This document shows positions 25,101 through 33,260 of a DNA stretch of 49,189 nucleotides, piece by piece (within the stretch, counting starts at the first letter, position 1; every line of letters starts with the position of its first letter). The notes beneath the pieces were generated by a model that worked only from the letters and a program-made list of their open reading frames with translations, did no database searches and had not been told where the DNA came from. The position numbers were made by a program, and so were the translations under genes. Source of the DNA: Clostridiaceae bacterium (lineage in GTDB: Bacteria; Bacillota; Clostridia; DSM-8532); NCBI GenBank assembly GCA_012520615.1, contig JAAYNX010000023.1, forward strand, positions 1 to 49,189. Reading direction: 5' to 3'.

Positions 25101-26057
25101 ATGAACTTTAAAAAGCTACTTAGCCTGTTGATGATTTTTTGTATGATTTTTAGTTTCGTCGCATGTGGAGACAAAGATAAAGATGACGACGATAACAGAA
25201 GTTCAAAATCTAGCTCGCAAAAAGACGCCAGAGACGACGATGATGATGATGACAAAGACGAGAAAAAAGACAAAAAAGACAAAGATGACGAAGATGACGA
25301 AGACGATGAAGACGACAAAAAGGACAAAGACAGCAAGGGTGACAAAAAGGACAAAGATGATGATGTTCTCGCTAAATATGACGAGATTGACCTTCCTAAA
25401 AATTACCCCAGTGATAAATTTCCCATTTATAAGGGCGGACTGGTTTACTCTGCTATAGTTGACAAATCTAGCGGTTTAGAAACCTTCATAGTCAGCGCTG
25501 TATCTAAGGATGATGTTGAAAAAGTAAATGCTTTTTATAAGGGTTTAATAGCAGATGCTGAAGATTTTAGCGATTTCTCTATGGATGAAGTCTACATGTA
25601 TTCCGGTAAATACGAAGGCTATGAATTCACAATCACCTGTGCGCCTGAAGATACTAATAAAGACTACGCTCTGTTTAATTTAATGCTTAAAAAATTGCCC
25701 TCAGTTGAAAGCCTTTTAGAACAACTAAACGAAGGGGAACTACCGGATGATTATCCAGCTGACCATTTCCCAATAATAGATGGTGCAGCTATTATAAATG
25801 CTTCCGAATCTGAGAGTAATGGAGTAGTATCCTATAATCTTAACCTGTACACAGATAAGAGTTTCAAAGAAATTTTGGCTTTCTATGAAGAAGCTATTGG
25901 AGAAATAACAGGCAAGTCAAAGTCGAGCTCTACTGATAGCTTTGAACTTGGCGGAGAGGCTCACGGATATGACTTCGATATTAGCGGCCGCAAAACCGAG
26001 CGGGACGGTATTGATTTAGTAGAATACTGGATCTATCTCTATCCGCTATCAGAATGA
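25101..26057 (+). CDS. Acidic lipoprotein with internal duplication
   Basis: This 318-residue protein has a lipoprotein signal peptide with lipobox FVAC (Cys near residue 22). A remarkable low-complexity stretch of Asp/Lys repeats (about residues 23-88) follows, then two related domains of about 95 residues each. The first begins LPKNYPSDKFPI and the second LPDDYPADHFPI; both contain a VxAFY/LAFYEE-type helix and end in a short YxLFNLMLKKL or YWIYLYPL strand, so they arose by duplication. No enzymatic motif is seen. It is likely an exported cell-surface protein with a highly charged linker next to the membrane. A strong terminator follows, and an extended -10 (TGCTAAAAT at about 25056-25064) precedes the gene. 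Confidence 0.75.
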   Translation: MNFKKLLSLLMIFCMIFSFVACGDKDKDDDDNRSSKSSSQKDARDDDDDDDKDEKKDKKDKDDEDDEDDEDDKKDKDSKGDKKDKDDDVLAKYDEIDLPKNYPSDKFPIYKGGLVYSAIVDKSSGLETFIVSAVSKDDVEKVNAFYKGLIADAEDFSDFSMDEVYMYSGKYEGYEFTITCAPEDTNKDYALFNLMLKKLPSVESLLEQLNEGELPDDYPADHFPIIDGAAIINASESESNGVVSYNLNLYTDKSFKEILAFYEEAIGEITGKSKSSSTDSFELGGEAHGYDFDISGRKTERDGIDLVEYWIYLYPLSE

Positions 26058-26080
26058 TCAATTAAAATTTTAGTACTTAT

Positions 26081-26110
26081 AGGATCGGATTTTGTGTCCG
26101 ATCCTTTTTT
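26081..26110 (+). terminator. Terminator of the lipoprotein gene
   Basis: AGGATCGGA and TCCGATCCT pair across a seven-base loop and are followed by T6. It begins 24 bases after the stop. Confidence 0.9.
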
Positions 26111-26368
26111 ATTCCTTTCTTTTGTATAATCTTGCCTTTCGTTGCAGTACACTATAGAAAAACACTACACACTTTTAAAACATTATAGACATTAATCTCT
26201 GATTACTAGAAGTTTTACTATAAACTATTCTAAACTATAGTTTATAATTGTATGGCAGTAATATTGAATGCAGACATTAATTGCTATAGAATTAATAATA
26301 ATAATTTAATTTAAATTCTGTTATTATTATAAGGGCACTTATGATAGACAACAGAAAGGAGAACAACA
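26111..26368 (+). promoter_or_regulatory. Upstream region of nfnAB with AT-rich palindrome
   Basis: About 260 AT-rich bases without an ORF. A 12-base perfect palindrome AAACTATAGTTT lies at 26232-26243, overlapping a TATAAT at 26243-26248; no convincing -35 box is visible. The palindrome could be an operator, but I do not recognise the regulator, and it does not match the Rex consensus. Confidence 0.4.
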
Positions 26369-27214
26369 GTGTATAAAATAGTCAGAAAAGAAATTTTAAA
26401 TTCGCAAGTGACGTTACTTGAGATAGAAGCGCCTTATGTTGCACGAAAAGCCGAACCTGGCCAGTTTATTATACTTAGGGTAGCCGAAGATGGCGAACGT
26501 GTTCCTTTTACTATAGCTGATTATGACAGAGATAAAGGGACTGTTACTATTATATTCCAAGAGGTCGGCGCTACAACTCAAATACTAGGGCAAATGAACG
26601 AGGGAGATCATTTGGTTGATTTTGTCGGCCCTCTTGGTGTTGCGTCCCATTTTGAAGGCGTTAAAAAGGCTGCTGTCATTGGTGGAGGTTTAGGTACCGC
26701 AATTGCTTATCCGCAAGCTAAAAAGCTGCATAGCATGGGTGTTTCGGTAGATGTTATCGCAGGCTTCAGAAACAAGGATATCATTATTCTTGAAAAAGAA
26801 ATGGCTGCTGTATCAGATAGATTATTCATTACTACTGACGATGGTTCCAATGGAACAAAGGGTTTTGTATCCGATATACTGCAAAAGCTACTTGATGAAG
26901 GTAACAAATACGATATTGTTATAGCCATCGGTCCACCAATTATGATGAGAGTGGTATGTGAAGTTACCAGACCCTATGGTATTAAAACTATCGTAAGCTT
27001 AAATCCTATTATGATTGACGGAACTGGGATGTGCGGCGGCTGCCGTGTTACAGTTGGCGGAAAAACAAAGTTCGCATGTGTTGACGGGCCTGATTTTGAC
27101 GGTCATCAAGTAGATTTCAACGAGCTTATGCGGCGCCTTTCAATGTACAAGGATAGCGAAAAAGCATCAATAGAGAGACATCAATGTAGATTGGAGGGTC
27201 AAACAAATGCCTAA
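26369..27214 (+). CDS. nfnA: NADH-dependent ferredoxin:NADP oxidoreductase subunit A
   Basis: This 281-residue FAD and [2Fe-2S] subunit of the Nfn complex couples NADH and reduced ferredoxin to NADP reduction by electron bifurcation. It has a ferredoxin-reductase-type FAD domain (RVPFTIADYD), an NAD-binding domain (VIGGGLGTAIAYPQAK) and the C-terminal Cys block GMCGGCRVTVGGKTKFAC that binds the 2Fe-2S cluster. The GTG start at 26369 follows GAAAGGAG. The 3' end overlaps nfnB by eight bases, so the two subunits are made together. Older annotation would call it a sulfide dehydrogenase subunit. Confidence 0.93.
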   Translation: MYKIVRKEILNSQVTLLEIEAPYVARKAEPGQFIILRVAEDGERVPFTIADYDRDKGTVTIIFQEVGATTQILGQMNEGDHLVDFVGPLGVASHFEGVKKAAVIGGGLGTAIAYPQAKKLHSMGVSVDVIAGFRNKDIIILEKEMAAVSDRLFITTDDGSNGTKGFVSDILQKLLDEGNKYDIVIAIGPPIMMRVVCEVTRPYGIKTIVSLNPIMIDGTGMCGGCRVTVGGKTKFACVDGPDFDGHQVDFNELMRRLSMYKDSEKASIERHQCRLEGQTNA

Positions 27215-28598
27215 TATGTCACCAAAAAAAGTTCCAATTCCTGAGCAAGATCCTAAGGTTCGCAGTGGGAATTTTAAAGAGGTTACTCTGGGTTATACAG
27301 AAGAAATGGCCATAGAAGAGGCTCAGCGCTGTTTGAATTGTAAGCATAAACCATGTGTAAGCGGCTGCCCTGTAAATGTAAAAATCCCCGAGTTTATCTC
27401 CCTTATATCGGAAGGTAAGTTCGAGGATGCTTATAATAAAATTCTAGAAACCAATAGCCTTCCTGCTGTTTGCGGACGTGTCTGCCCACAGGAGAGTCAG
27501 TGTGAGGAGAAATGTGTCCGGGCAATTAAAGGCGAATCAGTTGCTATTGGCAGACTTGAACGATTTGCTGCCGATTGGGCTATTAACAATGTTGAAAAAA
27601 CCTATGAAAAGGTTCCAAGTAACGGTAAAAAGGTAGCTATTATAGGTTCTGGTCCTTCCGGATTGGCTTGCGCCGGTGATCTTGTTAAACAGGGCTATCA
27701 GGTAACAATATTTGAAGCCTTCCACCTTGCCGGAGGGGTGTTGGTATACGGCATACCTGAATTCAGACTTCCTAAAAGTCTTGTACAAAAAGAAATCGAG
27801 GGGCTTTTAAGACAAGGCGTACAGATACGCACAAATATGGTCATCGGAAAAGTTCTGACTATAGAGGAGCTTTTTGAAGAGGGGTATGATGCTGTATTTA
27901 TCGGCTCAGGAGCAGGGCTTCCATCCTTTATGAATATTCCTGGTGAGAACTTAAACGGGGTATATTCAGCTAACGAATTTTTGACCCGTATTAATCTTAT
28001 GAAGGCCTATAAAGAAGACGCCGAAACCCCCATTATGCATGGAGATGCCGTGGCTGTTGTCGGAGGCGGAAACGTGGCTATGGATGCTGCCAGGTGCGCT
28101 AAGCGTTTAGGGGCTGAAAATGTTTATATAATCTATAGACGTTCCGAGGCCGAAATGCCTGCCCGTCTAGAAGAAGTTCATCATGCAAAGGAAGAGGGCA
28201 TTATATTTAAAGTTCTCACAAATCCTACTCAAATTCTCGGCGATGAAAAGGGCTGGGTTAAGGGAATTGAGTGTATCGAGATGGAATTAGGGGAACCTGA
28301 TTCATCAGGTCGACGTCGCCCAATCGCTAAAGAAGGCAGTGAGCATGTCATTGATGTAGATACAGTAATAATGTCAATCGGTACCTCTCCTAATCCTTTA
28401 ATTCGCACTACTACCCCGGATCTTGAAACAAATAAATGGGGTTGTATAGTTGTTGATGATAAAACCGGGCAAACAAGTAAAGAAGGCGTATTTGCCGGCG
28501 GAGATGCAGTAACGGGTGCTGCCACAGTTATTTTGGCTATGGGTGCCGGAAAAACTGCTGCAAAGGCCATAGATGAATATATTAAAAGTAAATCTTGA
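27207..28598 (+). CDS. nfnB: NADH-dependent ferredoxin:NADP oxidoreductase subunit B
   Basis: This 463-residue large subunit of NfnAB is homologous to the small subunit of glutamate synthase and is often annotated gltA. It has two N-terminal [4Fe-4S] cysteine sets (CLNCKHKPCVSGCP and CGRVCPQESQCEEKC), an FAD-binding GSGPSGLACAGDL near residue 150, an NADP-binding VVGGGNVAMDAARC near residue 285, and the closing FAD motif GVFAGGDAVTGAATV. The pair NfnA-NfnB is the arrangement of the bifurcating enzyme, so I prefer that over glutamate synthase. A MITE-like hairpin starting 20 bases after the stop may terminate the transcript. Confidence 0.93.
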   Translation: MPNMSPKKVPIPEQDPKVRSGNFKEVTLGYTEEMAIEEAQRCLNCKHKPCVSGCPVNVKIPEFISLISEGKFEDAYNKILETNSLPAVCGRVCPQESQCEEKCVRAIKGESVAIGRLERFAADWAINNVEKTYEKVPSNGKKVAIIGSGPSGLACAGDLVKQGYQVTIFEAFHLAGGVLVYGIPEFRLPKSLVQKEIEGLLRQGVQIRTNMVIGKVLTIEELFEEGYDAVFIGSGAGLPSFMNIPGENLNGVYSANEFLTRINLMKAYKEDAETPIMHGDAVAVVGGGNVAMDAARCAKRLGAENVYIIYRRSEAEMPARLEEVHHAKEEGIIFKVLTNPTQILGDEKGWVKGIECIEMELGEPDSSGRRRPIAKEGSEHVIDVDTVIMSIGTSPNPLIRTTTPDLETNKWGCIVVDDKTGQTSKEGVFAGGDAVTGAATVILAMGAGKTAAKAIDEYIKSKS

Positions 28599-28618
28599 TT
28601 ATTTGGTTTATCTGGTAA

Positions 28619-28763
28619 GAGGGGCTGTTTCAAAATAGACAGTCATCCTGAGCGAAGCGAAGGATCTTCAGCAATCTGTGCTTTACAGCAGATTTCTTGA
28701 AGATTCTTCGGCCATTTATGGCCTCAGAATGATACGTTTCGTATTTTGATGCAGCCTCTTTTT
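28619..28763. repeat. Palindromic MITE-like element, copy 2
   Basis: Terminal inverted repeats AGGGGCTGTTTCAAAATA and (on the other strand) AGAGGCTGCATCAAAATA enclose arms GTCATCCTGAG / CTCAGAATGAT and AAGGATCTTCAG / TTGAAGATTCTTC, so the whole element folds into one long hairpin. It is a relative of 3977-4119 and ends in a T run, so it can also terminate nfnB transcription. It has no ORF. Confidence 0.85.
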
Positions 28764-28795
28764 TATAATTTTTTTGCAACTTTCGAAATTAATTC

Positions 28796-28824
28796 TTGCA
28801 TTGCACTATCCCATTTGCTATAAT
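28796..28824 (+). promoter_or_regulatory. Promoter of gdhA
   Basis: TTGCAT at 28796-28801 and TATAAT at 28819-28824 are separated by 17 bases. Confidence 0.75.
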
Positions 28825-30370
<1,546 letters not shown>

Positions 30371-30385
30371 TAGATAGGCATTGTA

Positions 30386-30430
30386 AGGGGGACGGTTTTG
30401 TTGTCTAATGAAACCGTCCCCCTAATTTTT
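30386..30430 (+). terminator. Terminator of gdhA
   Basis: AAGGGGGACGGTTTT pairs with AAACCGTCCCCCT across a loop of about 11 bases, then TAATTTTT. The 3' arm ends exactly where a 53-base copy of the peptidase gene begins. Confidence 0.88.
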
Positions 30431-30473
30431 CGGTGGTTTCCTTAAAGTGATCTAAAATTTCTTTGGTATACCG
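30421..30473 (+). repeat. 53-base copy of an internal peptidase gene segment
   Basis: This segment matches 31629-31681 (inside the M20 peptidase gene) at 52 of 53 positions in the same orientation. It carries no function here. The remainder of the intergenic space to 30684 contains AT-rich sequence and a weak, RBS-less frame only. Confidence 0.92.
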
Positions 30474-30684
30474 CTATATTCACCTGCTAATCAATCAATA
30501 TTTACATTTATTTCTATTATACTACAAAGCCGATACAGGATAAGGTTCGGTTTTAATTTGAATAAATTTCTATAAATTTTTTGTAGTTTAAACTAAATTA
30601 TGATATTATTCAATGGGTAAGCAGTTCGTTGTTAATTCAGTTATACATGTTAAACAGCATTATAGTATTGTGGGGGGAATCCAA

Positions 30685-31245
30685 TTGAAGGCTTTTTTAA
30701 TAAGTTTCGCAATAGCAATAGTCTTGTATGGGATATCATTGTATATTTCAGCGCTAGTAAAAAGACCGATATTATGTAGCAATGTTTTTATAGCATTCGC
30801 TTCTCTATGTATAGCATTAAGAAGTTTTTTCGAAAGAGGGATTTCCAGTATAGATCAGCCTATTATAATTATATCGCTACTACTACTGTTTTCCTTAATT
30901 CATTTTGTTACAATCGGCCTTAAGTATTCTATAGGGGTTGACATGGACGTGCTCAACAATGAGCTGATTTCTCTTAAGTTTACGCCTGAAGGACAAAAGC
31001 GGGATAATAAAACACATAAATACTTTGCCCCTAATGGCACAAAAATAATAGCAAAGCAATATCCACAAAATAAATTCATAGAGATACGTATAGTAAACGG
31101 AATACGATTTAAAAGAATAAACGATGTAAGAACATCACTTCTTCCTGTTTTAAAGAAGTATACGGTAAATAGCAATTTGAAATTAAACAGTATTTTAATT
31201 ATTTTGTCAGGCTTAGTTCTCTTCGGCATATATCTGTTTATCTGA
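30685..31245 (+). CDS. Small membrane protein of unknown function
   Basis: This membrane protein of about 186 residues has hydrophobic segments near residues 3-20, 30-48, 60-80 and 166-184. Between them lies a soluble part rich in Lys, Arg and Ile. I recognise no family. The start is uncertain: TTG at 30685 follows GGGGGG at good distance; an upstream in-frame ATG at 30613 lacks a ribosome binding site and would add 24 residues. The gene sits between two short copied fragments of its right-hand neighbours (30421-30473 and 31259-31327), so it may have arrived during or after the duplication that made them. Confidence 0.6.
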   Translation: MKAFLISFAIAIVLYGISLYISALVKRPILCSNVFIAFASLCIALRSFFERGISSIDQPIIIISLLLLFSLIHFVTIGLKYSIGVDMDVLNNELISLKFTPEGQKRDNKTHKYFAPNGTKIIAKQYPQNKFIEIRIVNGIRFKRINDVRTSLLPVLKKYTVNSNLKLNSILIILSGLVLFGIYLFI

Positions 31246-31258
31246 TAGATGAGGGAGA

Positions 31259-31327
31259 TCTTCCTGAATTTCAATAGAAGCGTTATTGAATATATTTATT
31301 GAAGCTTCTGCACAAAGCGGTATATCG
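31259..31327 (+). repeat. 69-base copy of an internal U32 peptidase gene segment
   Basis: This matches 33754-33822 (inside the U32 gene) at 67 of 69 positions, same orientation. It ends seven bases from the stop codon of the M20 peptidase gene. Confidence 0.92.
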
Positions 31328-31333
31328 CTATCC

Positions 31334-32455
31334 CTAACCAAGATAAGCTGCCTTTATAATAGCCGTCAGGAAATGGCATGCCTTTTCCATGTCCGATATG
31401 CGGATATATTCTGTAGTGCTATGGACATTTGCCATTCCAACGCTTGTATTAACAGCGGGTATGCCAGCACCATTTATAATATTGGTGTCGCTTCCTCCAC
31501 CTGTGGCATGGAATTTTAATGGTATATTCGACATAGTCGAAGCCTTTTTCAGAAGATTAATAATATCATCGGTCTCTTTAATATTAAAACCGGGATACAT
31601 TTTTTCCAGTTCTATTTCTACTGTTCCGCCTAATTTTTCAGTGGTTTCCTTAAAGTGATCTAAAATTTCTTTGGTATACCGATCAATCTTTTCTTCCGAT
31701 ATAGACCGCACCTCACCCTCAATGGAGCAAGTTTCGCATACGATATTGCGTACCTGCCCACCCTGTATTGTGCCTATGTTAGAGGTGCTTTCTTCATCTA
31801 TTCTTCCAAAATGGGGCATATCGGCTATTGCTTTTGATGCCAGCATAATAGCGCTTAATCCCTTTTCAGGTTCCAATCCCGCATGGGCGGCCCGTCCAAT
31901 GAATTTAACCGCAAATCTGTTGTAATATGGGGCTTTAACAGCTACTGTCCCGATTTCTCCACCCTCATCAAGAATTATGGCATAATCTGCCGGAATCTTT
32001 GAAAGGTCAAGGCTTGCCGCTCCGAATAACCCACCTTCTTCTGCCACCGTAAAAGCTATATAAATGTCTCCAAATGGCGTTTTATCCTCCATAAGAGACT
32101 TTATTGTTTCCAAAATTACAACAACTCCTGCGGCATCGTCTCCGCCAAGAACAGTTTTCCCATCAGTCTTTATAATGTCTCCATCTATTATTGGATTTTT
32201 GGAAAGCCCCGGCACAACCGTATCCATATGCGCCATCAAAAGCAATGCTGGCTCTGCTTTCTCGCCCTTTATATGACAAATCACATTCCCTGCATTGCCG
32301 CCTATTTTAGAGCCAGTATTGTCCTCATATGGTTCAAGGCCCATATCTTTCAGTTTTCTTAAAAGTGCATCAGCCATTTTTCTTTCCTGCTTTGAAAGAC
32401 TGTCTATCTTTACTAAACTTATAAATTCATCAGTGAGTCTTTGCCTGTCTACCAT
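31334..32455 (-). CDS. M20 family metallopeptidase (peptidase T-like)
   Basis: This 373-residue zinc aminopeptidase-like enzyme probably trims short peptides in the cytoplasm. M20 residues are in place: HMDTVVPG (first metal His and Asp), GGDDAAGVV (bridging Asp), AEEGGLFGA (general base Glu), DEGGEIG and the last His in NVHSTTEYI. A dimerisation (lid) domain lies at about residues 180-290. It belongs to the PepT/YqjE-like branch; the specificity is not determined. Its stop abuts the 69-base U32 fragment, and part of the gene (31629-31681) is copied upstream of the membrane protein gene. Confidence 0.9.
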   Translation of the reverse strand: MVDRQRLTDEFISLVKIDSLSKQERKMADALLRKLKDMGLEPYEDNTGSKIGGNAGNVICHIKGEKAEPALLLMAHMDTVVPGLSKNPIIDGDIIKTDGKTVLGGDDAAGVVVILETIKSLMEDKTPFGDIYIAFTVAEEGGLFGAASLDLSKIPADYAIILDEGGEIGTVAVKAPYYNRFAVKFIGRAAHAGLEPEKGLSAIMLASKAIADMPHFGRIDEESTSNIGTIQGGQVRNIVCETCSIEGEVRSISEEKIDRYTKEILDHFKETTEKLGGTVEIELEKMYPGFNIKETDDIINLLKKASTMSNIPLKFHATGGGSDTNIINGAGIPAVNTSVGMANVHSTTEYIRISDMEKACHFLTAIIKAAYLG

Positions 32456-32585
32456 TTTTTCTTCTCCTATCCTTATATCAAGATTTTAATGGGATTTTAT
32501 TTTTTGAGAACGCCTTACCCTAGCCTCCATTAAATCCCGAAACGTTGGACTGATGCATATTATAACTGATTTATACTGACTTCCT

Positions 32586-33080
32586 CTATAACCCGGTAGA
32601 GCCAAAACCTCCACCTCTGTCAGTGCCTATATCCTTAACTGAATCCACTATTTTAAGGTTCATTCTCGGAACCTCGGCTAAAACCAGTTGTGCAATCCGC
32701 TCCCCTTTTCTGATAATATATGTGCCCTTTTGATTCCCTTTGCTGTCTAAGCCCAAGTAATCATCAGCATTTTTATCATTACTTACTATGGATGAATTGC
32801 TCATTATTATACCCAGTTCGTCCCTATATCCCGCATCGATTGTACCCGGAGAGTTGGCAATACGAAGAGGGGTTTTAAGGCTAATCCCGCTCCTAGGGCG
32901 AACCTGAATTTCATAACCTTCGGGAATTGCAAATTTTAACCCCGTTGGGATAACGGCTGTCTGCCCGGGCTCTATTATTATTTCCTCTGCTGCGCATACA
33001 TCCATACCTGCATCGTAGGGATTAGCGTAATAAGGCAATTTAACGCCTTCTCTTATTATTTCAACATGAACATCAATCAT
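32586..33080 (-). CDS. dut: dUTP diphosphatase
   Basis: This enzyme of 164 residues hydrolyses dUTP to dUMP, keeping uracil out of DNA and feeding dTMP synthesis. All five trimeric dUTPase motifs are visible: PYDAGMDVCAAE, RPRSGIS, GTIDAGYRDELGI, GERIAQLVL and the flexible C-terminal RGGGFGSTG. It is somewhat longer than the roughly 145-residue enzymes because of an insert near residues 100-120 (NADDYLGLDSKGNQKG), seen also in other clostridial dUTPases. It lies between the U32 gene and the M20 peptidase gene on the same strand. Confidence 0.96.
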   Translation of the reverse strand: MIDVHVEIIREGVKLPYYANPYDAGMDVCAAEEIIIEPGQTAVIPTGLKFAIPEGYEIQVRPRSGISLKTPLRIANSPGTIDAGYRDELGIIMSNSSIVSNDKNADDYLGLDSKGNQKGTYIIRKGERIAQLVLAEVPRMNLKIVDSVKDIGTDRGGGFGSTGL

Positions 33081-33260
33081 AATCCGCTCCTAAAACAATT
33101 CAATCTAAGATAGAAATTGAATATATTATATCACAAGCCATCGCAAGGAGCAGTAATCGCTTCTTTGAGCTATGATAACCAAAAGAATATTTGAAAATCA
33201 ACCTGACGCACTTAAAAAAAATGAGAATTTTAATTAATCAACACACAAAAAAGTGAACTT

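Noticed and set aside
25076-25354. Serine/leucine-rich frame opposite the lipoprotein
   Set aside because: It is the antisense of the Asp/Lys repeat and reflects only its repeated codons.
27207-28598. Reading nfnB as a glutamate synthase small subunit
   Set aside because: It directly follows an NfnA-type subunit with overlap and no large glutamate synthase subunit is present, so NfnB is the better call.
30613-30684. 24-residue N-terminal extension of the membrane protein
   Set aside because: The ATG at 30613 has no ribosome binding site; the TTG at 30685 has GGGGGG at good distance.
31286-31519. 77-codon plus-strand frame over the U32 fragment and peptidase 3' end
   Set aside because: It is antisense to the peptidase and starts inside the copied fragment.
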